DNA of 64,000 nucleotides from Nitrospirota bacterium (GTDB lineage Bacteria; Nitrospirota; Thermodesulfovibrionia; UBA6902), in assembly GCA_016207885.1 (NCBI GenBank), contig JACQZE010000006.1:62001-126000 (forward strand), in the 5' to 3' direction. Every line of letters begins with the position of its first letter. Position 1 is the first letter of the stretch. This document shows, piece by piece, positions 1 through 8,376 of the stretch. Position numbers and translations under genes: made by a program. The notes beneath the pieces are model-generated. The model saw nothing but the letters and a program-made list of their open reading frames with translations, did not search any database and had not been told where the DNA came from.

Positions 1-1483
1 CTGAAGCAAAGTCAGTAATCATCGCCTTGCCTTTGTAAGATGCTGAAAGTCCCTTCACAGGCGAATACCCAACCAGAGCAGTTCCTGAGGCTGAAAGATT
101 TCCGCTTGTGAGAAGTATAGCGATCTTATCAGCATAATATGGATGAAGTGAGGGGATATCCGCATTTTTAAGTTCAAATTTAACCTCAGCCGTGATCGGA
201 GTTAAAGTGAAGACGCCAGATGCATTTAAACTCCCTTTCTTTGCAAGTTTTAGAGATAGTGCATCTATTGATGTCTTATTGCCGGGTTCGGTGCTGAATC
301 CGCTCACTTTCATATCTATCTTTCCAATCTCAGTCTTATAGGAAGGCTTAGGCACAAGGTCTGTGAATGATACCGAGCAGTTGCTGATAGTAAACTCGTC
401 AGTATCTAAGACAAATGAACTCTTAACCGGTGCCGTATCTTTTCGGCTGTTATCTTCAGGTATCAGTCCGAGGATGTTGATCTTATTGTCACTGCCGCGC
501 ATCAAGGTCAATGAAGGCGAATCAGCAGCTATCCATGCAATATGGACCTTCCGTGAGAAGACGTCTGACCTGGCTATCTTTATATCAGCGCGAGGCATGC
601 TGAAGATATGGTTTCCTGTCAGGTCATTTATCCTGATATTCTCAAGCGAGACTGTCCCTTCTAAACTGAGTGAAGGCTCACTTTCCGAATACTGAATATA
701 TGACAGGCTGCTTTTTGCGTCAATTGATCCTGACGCCAGCTTAAAGTTCAACTCAAGCGGAACATAGTTGAGGTAGTAAGGGATATTCAAATCCTTCACA
801 TCGATATCAAAAACAGTTTCAAGCGAATCCTTGTACGGTTTTGTTTTGCCGTTAAATACAAAAGGCGTGCCGTTCAAAGTCCCTGACAGAGACGGCTGGA
901 CATATGTGTCAACAAAATAAGGCAGGTTTGAAAAGAAGGGGATCATCAGAGAAAGGTTCTTAACCGAGTGTTCTGTCATTTTTGGGTTGTCTATGAAATC
1001 TACCGCACCGCTCACTACCTGAATATTATTGAGGGAGAAACGCAGCGGTTGTTTATCAGCTGTTTTGTCTTCCGTTTTTGGCGGAGTAAGAAGATCAGAG
1101 AAATTATAGACTGTGCCTTCATTATGAACGATATGCGCATAAGGATTGGTCAGCCTTATTTCATCAACAATAAGGCCGCGCTTAAAGATAGAAACACCCT
1201 GGACATTAACAAAGAGATCGTCAAAAGAGATAAAGGCAGAGGAACCATCACTCTCTTTTATTTTGAATCCCTTTATCTCGGCAGTAAGCGCAAAAGGATT
1301 GATCTTTATATTTTCAATCGTAACTTCACGGTGGAGCTGCTCAGAGAGTTTTTTAACAGCGAACCATTTCAAGAGAGGCGGCGCGATGAAGAATCCGGCA
1401 ATTGTGAATATTATCAGGGATAAGACGATCCCGATTGCGATACGTTTTAATGTGAATGCCTTGAGGATGCTCTTCTTTTGCAT
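1..1483 (-). CDS. DUF748 (AsmA-like) envelope protein, 3' end off the window
   Basis: About 494 codons are open without a stop from the ATG at 1481-1483 to the left edge, so the C-terminus is missing. The N-terminus is a short basic stretch followed by one membrane helix (about residues 12-34). After it comes a long beta-rich periplasmic region with repeated phrases of the DUF748 type, such as 'VSGAVDFIDNP' and 'ISNCSVSFTDL'. DUF748 proteins belong to the AsmA/TamB-like group of inner-membrane-anchored proteins linked to outer-membrane lipid homeostasis; the exact role here is inference. The gene is read from the minus strand, upstream of nothing recognisable, and ychF follows on the same strand after about 120 bp. 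No strong Shine-Dalgarno is visible before the ATG. Confidence 0.8.
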   Translation of the reverse strand, partial: MQKKSILKAFTLKRIAIGIVLSLIIFTIAGFFIAPPLLKWFAVKKLSEQLHREVTIENIKINPFALTAEIKGFKIKESDGSSAFISFDDLFVNVQGVSIFKRGLIVDEIRLTNPYAHIVHNEGTVYNFSDLLTPPKTEDKTADKQPLRFSLNNIQVVSGAVDFIDNPKMTEHSVKNLSLMIPFFSNLPYFVDTYVQPSLSGTLNGTPFVFNGKTKPYKDSLETVFDIDVKDLNIPYYLNYVPLELNFKLASGSIDAKSSLSYIQYSESEPSLSLEGTVSLENIRINDLTGNHIFSMPRADIKIARSDVFSRKVHIAWIAADSPSLTLMRGSDNKINILGLIPEDNSRKDTAPVKSSFVLDTDEFTISNCSVSFTDLVPKPSYKTEIGKIDMKVSGFSTEPGNKTSIDALSLKLAKKGSLNASGVFTLTPITAEVKFELKNADIPSLHPYYADKIAILLTSGNLSASGTALVGYSPVKGLSASYKGKAMITDFAS

Positions 1484-1601
1484 TATTAAGTATCCACTTC
1501 AGTTTCTTTTTAGATTATATGCCATTAAAAGGCAAAAGAATAGAGCGGTCAGATGCTCTATTCTTTGAAATTCTTATATGACTGATGTAGAGGAATGCAG
1601 A

Positions 1602-2702
1602 CTACACGTTGAAGAGAAAATGCATTACATCGCCGTTGCAGACAACATACTCCTTGCCTTCAGTGCGGAGCTTGCCAGCTGTCCTTGCGCCTGCTTCGCC
1701 CTCATGCTCAATGAAGTTCTCATAAGCTATGACCTCGGCGCGGATAAAGCCGCGTTCAAAATCATTATGAATTACAGCAGCAGCCTTAGGAGCCTTCCAT
1801 CCGCGTTCGATCGTCCAGGCGCGAACCTCTTTGACACCGGCTGTGAAATAACTTATCAGCCCGAGCGCGTGGTAACCGTGGTGGATGATCTGGGATAGCC
1901 CGCCTTCAGATACGCCGAGAGCTTCGAGAAATTCATCGCGCTCCTCATCGCTCATCCCAGACATCTCTTCCTCGATCTTTGCGCAGATCTTCACGGAATG
2001 CGCATTCTGCTCAGCGGCAAACTTGTGAACTGCCTTAACATGATCGTTATCTTCTGCAAGTCCATCTTCATCAACATTTGCAGCGTATATAACCGGCTTC
2101 AATGAGATAAGGCGAACATCCTTGATCATCTCCACGAAGGCATCTGATTCGCGCTCGCTGAAGCTGATTGCAGGCTTGCCTGTGTTAAGGTGGTCGAGAG
2201 TCCTCTTTGCCACATCAAGCAGCGGCTGAACTTTCTTATCACCTTTTGCCTGTTTATCAAGGCGTGATATCTTGTTCTCAAGAGCCTGTATATCGGCAAG
2301 CACAAGCTCTGTGTTGATGACCTCAATATCGCGCAGGGGATCAACTGTGCCGTCAACATGTATTATCGATTCGCTCTCAAAACATCTCACAACATGCACG
2401 ATCGCCGAGGTCTCTCTAATGTGCGAAAGAAACTGGTTGCCGAGCCCCTCGCCTTTTGAAGCCCCCCTTACAAGGCCGGCAATGTCAGTAAACTCCACGA
2501 TAGCGTTCTGTACTCTTTCAGGATTTACAATGTCAGATAAATGATCCAGCCGTTTGTCAGGAACCGCGACAATCGCCTTGTTAGGTTCAATAGTGCAGAA
2601 CGGATAATTTGCAGCTGCTGCATTTTGCGCCTTTGTGAGCGCGTTAAAAAGCGTCGATTTCCCTACATTCGGGAGTCCGACGATACCTATACTTAAAGCC
2701 AT
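1602..2702 (-). CDS. ychF: Ribosome-associated ATPase YchF (Obg family)
   Basis: At 366 aa it has the usual YchF length. The P-loop GLPNVGKST lies at about residues 9-17, the switch region reads DIAGLVRGASKGEGLGNQFL, and the base-specificity motif is NVDE instead of the NKxD of true GTPases, which is why YchF prefers ATP. The C-terminal TGS-like domain ends in 'EYVVCNGDVMHFLFNV'. YchF binds ribosomes and is linked to stress and translation control. The ATG is preceded by a good Shine-Dalgarno (AGGAGATC). It stands alone between the ompA-like gene and DUF748. Confidence 0.96.
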   Translation of the reverse strand: MALSIGIVGLPNVGKSTLFNALTKAQNAAAANYPFCTIEPNKAIVAVPDKRLDHLSDIVNPERVQNAIVEFTDIAGLVRGASKGEGLGNQFLSHIRETSAIVHVVRCFESESIIHVDGTVDPLRDIEVINTELVLADIQALENKISRLDKQAKGDKKVQPLLDVAKRTLDHLNTGKPAISFSERESDAFVEMIKDVRLISLKPVIYAANVDEDGLAEDNDHVKAVHKFAAEQNAHSVKICAKIEEEMSGMSDEERDEFLEALGVSEGGLSQIIHHGYHALGLISYFTAGVKEVRAWTIERGWKAPKAAAVIHNDFERGFIRAEVIAYENFIEHEGEAGARTAGKLRTEGKEYVVCNGDVMHFLFNV

Positions 2703-2742
2703 GATGATCTCCTGTTAGTAATTTCTTTGATGATTGAACAAT

Positions 2743-2785
2743 AAAAAAAGGGAGCATGATCCGGTTCCAGCCGAACCATGCTCCC
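2743..2785 (-). terminator. Rho-independent terminator of the OmpA-like gene
   Basis: GGGAGCATG pairs perfectly with CATGCTCCC (9 bp) around an 18-nt loop and is followed on the minus strand by seven T residues. It lies just after the stop codon of the OmpA-family gene and before ychF. Confidence 0.9.
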
Positions 2786-2799
2786 CTATGAATTATATA

Positions 2800-4284
2800 T
2801 TACTTGGTCACAATAGTTGAAATGACGGCAACTACACGGCGATTCTTCTGCCGGCCTTCATCCGTATTGTTGTCTGCGATCGGCAGGGACTCGCCGAATC
2901 CTTTAGCTGTTAAACGATCGGCAGCTATGCCCTTGGAAACAAGGTAGTTCATTACATTTTCCGCCCTCTTCTGTGAAAGCTTCATATTGTACTCATCCGT
3001 GCCTTTACTGTCTGTATGCCCTTCGATCACGGCATTTACATCCGGATAAGTGCTTAGAAAGTTTGAGACCTTTGTTATCTGCTCCTGATAAACACTCTTT
3101 ACAACAGCGCTGTTGAATTCAAACTCTACATTTAATTCTATGGAAACCTTTTCTTTAATGGGAAGCGGGCAGCCGTTTGCGTCTACCTTTATGTCCGGAA
3201 GTGTGCCGGGGCATTTATCAAGATAGTCATATACTCCATCCCCATCACTGTCCAACGGGCAGCCGTTTGCGTCTACCTGAACGCCTGAAGGTGTGTTAGG
3301 GCACTTATCATTAACATCCAATACTCCATCGCCGTCGCTATCTAATGGGCAGCCGTTTTCATTTACAGCAGCTCCTTTAAGTGTGCCGGGGCATTTATCA
3401 AGGTAATCAACAACTCCATCGCCGTCACTGTCCAGCGGGCAGCCGTTCATGTCTACAGCAGCACCGGCAGGTGTGTTAGGACATTTATCAAGATAGTCGG
3501 CTACTCCGTCAGCGTCACTGTCCAGCGGGCAGCCGTTCATGTCAACGGCAGCGCCTTTAGGTGTACCGGGGCATTTATCAAGATAGTCATATACTCCGTC
3601 AGCGTCACTGTCCAATGGGCAGCCCATGATATCCACAGAAGTACCGGCAGGTGTGTTAGGACACTTATCATCCGCATCATATACTCCATCGCCGTCGCTG
3701 TCAGAAGGAGCCGGAGGCGGGGGCGGCGTAGCCTTATGGCCGCCAATAAGGTATGACAAACCGACAGTATACATGTAGTTAATATTAGATGTTTCCCAGT
3801 TAACAATTTGCCTGGCATCTCCCCTGGCAAGCAAAGAATCTGTCAAGAAGAACTTAAGCCCTAATGCGACATGGGACTGAACATCAGTGTTGTCAATTGT
3901 TTTATCAACATCAATATTCATGTATCCGCTACCTACAGCGATATACCACTTTGTATCATCTGCCAGGTTTATATTGTATAAAAGGTCCAGGTTGAAAAGG
4001 TTAGCGTCTACATTTGTTTTGCCAACTGCAGTATCAGGCCATGATACAACTGTATCAACGTGATCAATTGATGCTTCTATTCCAAAACTCTCTGTAAATC
4101 CATACCCGATCCCAAGGCCATAGACAGGGTCATTGTTTATCTGTTCTTTCTTGTCGAAAATATACCCGCCAAAATGCGGGGATAAAGATAACTTTCCTTT
4201 TTCCGTTCCTGCCATTACATTGGAAGAAAGTAATGCTAAAAATACTGCAATTCCAATAGCAGCTAAGATCTTGATGCGTTTCAT
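2800..4284 (-). CDS. OmpA/OprF-family outer-membrane protein with six TSP3 repeats
   Basis: 494 aa. A signal peptide (residues 1-25, ending VMAG) is followed by an eight-stranded-barrel-like domain (about 30-185). A Pro-rich hinge then leads to six tandem thrombospondin type-3 calcium-binding repeats (DSDxDGVxDxxDKCPxTPxGxxVDxxGCPL, about 34-35 residues each). The C-terminal OmpA peptidoglycan-binding domain carries NAVIEGHTDSKGTDEYNMKLS and ends in RRVVAVIS. The architecture resembles OprF: outer-membrane anchor, calcium-stiffened linker, murein binding. The repeats are near-identical at DNA level, so copy number may vary between strains. A strong hairpin terminator follows. Confidence 0.93.
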   Translation of the reverse strand: MKRIKILAAIGIAVFLALLSSNVMAGTEKGKLSLSPHFGGYIFDKKEQINNDPVYGLGIGYGFTESFGIEASIDHVDTVVSWPDTAVGKTNVDANLFNLDLLYNINLADDTKWYIAVGSGYMNIDVDKTIDNTDVQSHVALGLKFFLTDSLLARGDARQIVNWETSNINYMYTVGLSYLIGGHKATPPPPPAPSDSDGDGVYDADDKCPNTPAGTSVDIMGCPLDSDADGVYDYLDKCPGTPKGAAVDMNGCPLDSDADGVADYLDKCPNTPAGAAVDMNGCPLDSDGDGVVDYLDKCPGTLKGAAVNENGCPLDSDGDGVLDVNDKCPNTPSGVQVDANGCPLDSDGDGVYDYLDKCPGTLPDIKVDANGCPLPIKEKVSIELNVEFEFNSAVVKSVYQEQITKVSNFLSTYPDVNAVIEGHTDSKGTDEYNMKLSQKRAENVMNYLVSKGIAADRLTAKGFGESLPIADNNTDEGRQKNRRVVAVISTIVTK

Positions 4285-4402
4285 AAGACTGTCTCCTTTT
4301 TCTATATTAGAGTTTCACTACCGGTCATAATTAGCTGAAAAACATGTGTAAAGTATAATATATAAAAAACAAACATTACAATCACAAAAAAACTACATCA
4401 GA

Positions 4403-5476
4403 CTATATGCAGCATCCTCTTAAAGCGTCCTCGATCGCGGAGATATCAGCCTTGACCTTTATAGGAGGCTCAGAGAGTTTAATAGCATTGTCAGGGTCTT
4501 TGAGCCCGTTGCCTGTCAGAGTACAGACGACGGTGCCGCCTTTTGAGAAATAGCCTTTTTTTGAAAGTTTAATCACTCCTGCAAAAGATGCTGCTGACGC
4601 AGGCTCGCAGAAAATGCCTTCCCTTGACGCGATGAACTGATATGCCTGAAGGATCTCATCATCGGTAACAGAATCTATGACGCCTCCGGATTCATCCCTC
4701 GCATTCTCAGCGCCTTTCCAGCTTGCGGGATTGCCTATCCTGATGGCAGTAGCTATTGTTTCAGGTTTTTCAACGGGATGTCCGAGTACGATAGGCGCGG
4801 ATCCGGCAGCCTGAAAGCCTAACATCTTCGGCAGTGAAGAGCTTATCCCCGCCTCTTTATACTCTTTATATCCTTTCCAGTAAGCGGTAATATTGCCTGC
4901 ATTGCCAACAGGCAGGGCGTGAAAGACCGGAGCAAAGCCCAGCTGGTCGCAAACCTCAAACGCCTCTGTCTTCTGCCCCTCTATTCTGAAAGGGTTAATT
5001 GAATTCACAAGAGAAATAGGATGCCGTTTAACGATCTCCTTTACAATGCTAAGCGCCTCATCAAAGTTGCCGTCAACCTGGATGACCATTGAACCGTGTA
5101 TCATCGCCTGTGCAAGTTTGCCCATGGCTATCTTGCCCTCTGGGATAAGCACAATACATGAGATATCAGCCTTTGCAGAGTATGCCGCCGCAGAGGCGGA
5201 TGTGTTGCCGGTTGAAGCGCAGATAACAGCCTTTGTCCCTTCCTCAACCGCTTTGGTTATCGCAAGTGTCATGCCGCGGTCTTTAAAAGAACCGCTCGGA
5301 TTAGAACCTTCAAATTTAAAATAAAGGTCTATGTCCGCATTAACGATCTCATTTATACGGGATGCCTTGATGAGAGGCGTATTGCCTTCATTAAGTGTAA
5401 TGACAGGAGTGGTGTCAGTTACCGGCAGAAATTTTCTGTAGCCCTCTATCAATCCGGGCCAGGGTCTCATGCTCAT
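4403..5476 (-). CDS. thrC: Threonine synthase, canonical short form
   Basis: 357 aa, a fold-type II PLP enzyme. The PLP lysine is K65 in GSFKDRGM and the phosphate-binding loop is [13 protein letters not shown], both as in classical ThrC, which converts O-phosphohomoserine to threonine. It has no zinc-ribbon extension. The ATG overlaps the end of the upstream NIL gene by 4 bp (ATGA), so the two are translationally coupled. It is the last gene of the hom-tusA-E1-thrC2-sulfur carrier-NIL-thrC operon. Its active-site motifs are much closer to standard ThrC than those of the paralogue at 6063-7310, so this copy probably makes the threonine. Confidence 0.93.
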   Translation of the reverse strand: MSMRPWPGLIEGYRKFLPVTDTTPVITLNEGNTPLIKASRINEIVNADIDLYFKFEGSNPSGSFKDRGMTLAITKAVEEGTKAVICASTGNTSASAAAYSAKADISCIVLIPEGKIAMGKLAQAMIHGSMVIQVDGNFDEALSIVKEIVKRHPISLVNSINPFRIEGQKTEAFEVCDQLGFAPVFHALPVGNAGNITAYWKGYKEYKEAGISSSLPKMLGFQAAGSAPIVLGHPVEKPETIATAIRIGNPASWKGAENARDESGGVIDSVTDDEILQAYQFIASREGIFCEPASAASFAGVIKLSKKGYFSKGGTVVCTLTGNGLKDPDNAIKLSEPPIKVKADISAIEDALRGCCI

Positions 5477-5709
5477 TCTACGATATCACCTTCGACAAGC
5501 TCCACATCAATGCCTTGCTCCCTGAGATAATCAATTCCATTACTGAGGTCGTTCTCTTCCCCATTAAGTTCAAGAACCATCTCACCAACGGTGTCAGTGA
5601 CCCTTGCCCTTCTTATGCTGGGCAATATATTAAAATCCTTAGCCATCATAAATATTACCGGCTCCTGAATCAGGTGCTGCGGAAATGTCAGCCTAACCCT
5701 TCTCTTCAT
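5473..5709 (-). CDS. NIL-domain protein
   Basis: 78 aa, essentially a single NIL domain: a ferredoxin-like beta-alpha-beta fold with the pattern [19 protein letters not shown], then a central 'GEMVLELNG' strand and a '[13 protein letters not shown]' helix. NIL domains occur at the C-terminus of the methionine ABC transporter ATPase MetN, where they bind methionine, and fused to ferredoxins implicated in homocysteine formation in methanogens and sulfate reducers. A free-standing copy inside this sulfur-carrier operon suggests a regulatory or structural role in methionine or homocysteine assimilation (inference). The ATG follows an AGG-rich Shine-Dalgarno. Confidence 0.85.
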   Translation of the reverse strand: MKRRVRLTFPQHLIQEPVIFMMAKDFNILPSIRRARVTDTVGEMVLELNGEENDLSNGIDYLREQGIDVELVEGDIVE

Positions 5710-5764
5710 TATTCAACCTCCGATAAAATCGATTACACAGATAAAAGCCCTGAGTAATAATTTA

Positions 5765-6040
5765 TTAGAACCCTCCTGCTATCGCAGGGACTATAGAGAC
5801 CTCGTCTCCGTCTTTGACTAATGTCTCTTCATTGCTCATGAACCTGATATCTTCTTCGTTGACATAGATATTCACAAACCTTCTGACCTTATCGCCCTCG
5901 CATATCCTTTCCGCGATGCCGCTGTACTTCTGATCAAGGCCTTTGATCAGCGACATTACAGTTCCTGCTTCGCCCTCTACTGCTTCCTGGCCCTGTGTCA
6001 GCCTCTGAAGCGGTACAGGTATCATTACTTTAACAGACAT
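5765..6040 (-). CDS. CysO-like ubiquitin-fold sulfur carrier, C-terminus GGF
   Basis: 91 aa, MoaD/ThiS superfamily beta-grasp protein. The second half (YSGIAERI, RFVNIYVNEEDIRF, DGDEVSIVPAIAGG) follows mycobacterial CysO closely, not MoaD or ThiS. CysO carries sulfur as a C-terminal Gly-Gly thiocarboxylate for the PLP enzyme CysM. Here one extra residue, Phe, follows the Gly-Gly, so the protein would have to be trimmed (usually by a JAMM/Mec+-type protease) before adenylation; no such protease is in the window. The E1-like activator is encoded two genes upstream and a PLP enzyme immediately upstream. Confidence 0.9.
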   Translation of the reverse strand: MSVKVMIPVPLQRLTQGQEAVEGEAGTVMSLIKGLDQKYSGIAERICEGDKVRRFVNIYVNEEDIRFMSNEETLVKDGDEVSIVPAIAGGF

Positions 6041-6062
6041 TTAATTACCTCCCATTATGCAA

Positions 6063-7310
6063 TTACTTTTTTGAACCAGAGTTTATCTTCTCAAGAACCT
6101 CTTCAAAAGCATTAAGCTTCGGCTTTATATAATGAGGCTCCGCTGTCTTTCCTATCAATGCTTCCTGTGTCTTCAGGCCGTTGCCTGTAATACAGAGGAC
6201 CGTTACGTCATCCTTCTTTATATGTCCGCTCTTGATGAGCTTCATGGCAGATGCAAGCGTAACGCCTCCCGCAGTCTCTGCAAAAACACCTTCAGTCTCA
6301 GCCATTAACTTGATAGCCTCGACTATCTCATCATCAGAGACATCCGCGCCGTAGCCGCCGCTGTCTTTAATGACCTGTGTCGCATAGAAGCCGTCAGCAG
6401 GATTGCCTATGGCAAGTGATTTTGCTATCGTATCAGGCTTAACAGGTTTTATGACATCTATGCCTGCCTTGATGGCGGTCACGATAGGCGAGCATCCTGT
6501 CGCCTGCGCGCTGAAGACCTTTGTCTGCATCTCATCGATCAGCCCTATCTTCTTCATCTCTTTAAAGCTCTTCCATATCTTTGTCATCAGAGAACCGCTG
6601 GCGCACGGCACAACAACCGCATCAGGGGCCTTCCAGCCTAACTGCTCGATTATTTCGTAACCCTGAGACTTGGAGCCTTCTGCGTAGAACGGCCTTATGT
6701 TGATATTGACAAACGCCCAGCGGTACTTGTTCGCAACCTCGCTGCATAGCCTGTTTACCTCGTCATAATTCCCGTCAACTGCAATGACATTAGGCCCGTA
6801 CACAAGTGAAGCGATGATCTTGCTCTTTTCAAGGCTTGCGGGTATAAAAACGAACCTCTTGAATCCTGCCATTGCTCCGTGTGCGGATACGGAATGCGCA
6901 AGGTTGCCTGTAGAGGCGCATGCGACTGTATCAAACCCGAACTCCTTTGCCTTGGCAAGAGCCACGGCGACCACCCTGTCCTTGAATGAGAGCGTAGGAT
7001 GAGCAACTGTATCGTCTTTAATGTAGAGCGATTTAATGCCGAGATGCGCCGCAAGGTTATCAGCCTTTATAAGAGGCGTATATCCTGTATGCAATGCCGT
7101 GGTCGGTTCCCCGGCAATAGGCAAAAGTTCCCTGTAGCGCCAGAGATTTTGAGGCCTTGACTCTATCAGCTCTCTGGTCAGCGTCTTTTTTATCCCGTCA
7201 TAGTCATAGACAACTTCAAGAGGGCCGAAGCAGAATTCGCACACATATATAGGGTCTACATGGTATTCTCTTCCGCACTCTCTGCATTTAAGACCTTTAA
7301 CAAAACTCAT
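6063..7310 (-). CDS. Zinc-ribbon threonine-synthase paralogue; candidate thiocarboxylate-using homocysteine synthase
   Basis: 415 aa, fold-type II PLP enzyme of the ThrC family. It carries an N-terminal zinc ribbon (Cys 9, 12, 24, 27), the PLP lysine K110 in TLSFKDRVV and a phosphate loop ASTGNLAHSVSAHG that departs from the canonical [13 protein letters not shown]. It sits directly upstream of the sulfur-carrier gene (22-bp gap). Database annotation would be threonine synthase. However, a canonical ThrC is present in the same operon, and CysM, the known user of CysO thiocarboxylate, has the same fold. I therefore infer it may replace the phosphate of O-phosphohomoserine with sulfur from the carrier. 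Plain threonine synthase remains possible. Confidence 0.8.
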   Translation of the reverse strand: MSFVKGLKCRECGREYHVDPIYVCEFCFGPLEVVYDYDGIKKTLTRELIESRPQNLWRYRELLPIAGEPTTALHTGYTPLIKADNLAAHLGIKSLYIKDDTVAHPTLSFKDRVVAVALAKAKEFGFDTVACASTGNLAHSVSAHGAMAGFKRFVFIPASLEKSKIIASLVYGPNVIAVDGNYDEVNRLCSEVANKYRWAFVNINIRPFYAEGSKSQGYEIIEQLGWKAPDAVVVPCASGSLMTKIWKSFKEMKKIGLIDEMQTKVFSAQATGCSPIVTAIKAGIDVIKPVKPDTIAKSLAIGNPADGFYATQVIKDSGGYGADVSDDEIVEAIKLMAETEGVFAETAGGVTLASAMKLIKSGHIKKDDVTVLCITGNGLKTQEALIGKTAEPHYIKPKLNAFEEVLEKINSGSKK

Positions 7311-7327
7311 GATTTCACCTTATCGAT

Positions 7328-8128
7328 CTATATTGAACAGTATTCTTCTTCACTGTCTTTTAATTCAGTAATCGTCGGATTCCCGCCGCAGACCTTGCAG
7401 TCGGGATTTTTAGGCACCTTCACCTTTCTGAAGTTTACACCAAGCGCATCATATATCAAAAGCTGGTTCGCAAGCGGCTTGCCCTTGCCGAGAATAAGCT
7501 TAAGCACCTCAGTCGCCTGCAGCGCGCCTATCACTCCGGGAAGAACCCCAAGCACACCTGCCTCCTGGCATGAGGGAACAAGGCCCGGCGGAGGCGCCTC
7601 TTCAAACAGGCAGCGGTAGCAGTGCCCTTCTCCCGGAATCACTGTAGTCACCTGGCCTTCAAATCGCAGTATGGCGCCGCTGACAAGAGGTTTCCCGGTC
7701 ATTACACATGCATCGTTTATAAGATACCTTGTGGGGAAGTTATCCGTGCCGTCAACAATAATATCATAGTCAGCTATAAGGCCGAGGATGTTGCCGCTGT
7801 TCAGCCTCTCCTTTATGGTGACGACATTAACGTCTGGGTTAAGCCCCTCAAAGGTTCTCTTGCAAGAGTCGGCCTTGTTCACCCCAAGCGTATTGACGCT
7901 GTGCGCTATCTGTCTCTGAAGATTGCTGAGTTCAACAAGGTCGTTATCTACCATGCCTATCGTGCCCACTCCGGCAGCTGCAAGATAGTAGCCCACCGGG
8001 CATCCAAGCCCGCCTGCTCCTGCTATCAGCACCTTTGCCGCGGAAATCTTCTTCTGCCCCTTTCCGCCGACCTCAGGCAGGATAATGTGCCTGCTGTACC
8101 TGTTTAATTGTTCCTCTGTAAAATCCAT
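7328..8128 (-). CDS. E1-like adenylyltransferase (MoeB/ThiF/HesA family) for the sulfur carrier
   Basis: 266 aa. It has the N-terminal YSRHIILPEVGGKGQ signature, the nucleotide loop GAGGLG (37-42), the aspartate/arginine active-site stretch NLQRQ, a DGTDNFPTRYLIND segment, a catalytic-type Cys in PSCQEAGVLG, and two structural zinc pairs (CYRC and CKVC). It lacks the C-terminal rhodanese domain of MoeZ or MOCS3, so sulfur must come from a separate protein; TusA, encoded next door with overlapping stop/start, is the obvious candidate. Its predicted role is to adenylate the C-terminal Gly of the CysO-like carrier. Confidence 0.92.
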   Translation of the reverse strand: MDFTEEQLNRYSRHIILPEVGGKGQKKISAAKVLIAGAGGLGCPVGYYLAAAGVGTIGMVDNDLVELSNLQRQIAHSVNTLGVNKADSCKRTFEGLNPDVNVVTIKERLNSGNILGLIADYDIIVDGTDNFPTRYLINDACVMTGKPLVSGAILRFEGQVTTVIPGEGHCYRCLFEEAPPPGLVPSCQEAGVLGVLPGVIGALQATEVLKLILGKGKPLANQLLIYDALGVNFRKVKVPKNPDCKVCGGNPTITELKDSEEEYCSI

Positions 8129-8376
8129 TAATCCTCAACCTCTTTCTTTATAAACACCACCCACTCTTTATCATTGACCTTTTCTACGCTGAGAACATTA
8201 TGCCCGTAATTGATCATGGCCTTGGGAATACTTCCTGAAGCCTCAGGATAATCAAGTATTATGCGAAGCACCTGCCCGACCTCAATATCCTCCATGGCAA
8301 GTTTTGATTTCACAAGGGTATAAGGACAGACAACGCCTCTTATATCGAGATGTTTATCAGCCTTAATTTCTGACAC
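8128..8376 (-). CDS. TusA/SirA-family sulfur-relay protein
   Basis: 82 aa with the diagnostic CPYTL motif (C17, the persulfide-carrying cysteine) after DIRGVV, then the usual beta-alpha-beta-alpha-beta-beta TusA fold ending VVFIKKE. TusA proteins hand persulfide sulfur between desulfurases and acceptors. It is immediately downstream of hom (one base gap) and its stop overlaps the start of the E1-like gene. That makes it the likely sulfur donor to the carrier relay (inference from context). Confidence 0.92.
   Translation of the reverse strand: MSEIKADKHLDIRGVVCPYTLVKSKLAMEDIEVGQVLRIILDYPEASGSIPKAMINYGHNVLSVEKVNDKEWVVFIKKEVED

Noticed and set aside
968-1568. Two plus-strand frames at the left edge
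   Set aside because: They are antisense to a continuous DUF748 coding frame with a good signal anchor and family-like repeats.
3160-3700. Tandem DNA repeats in the OmpA-like gene
   Set aside because: They encode standard thrombospondin-3 repeats in a single open frame; not a mobile or regulatory array.
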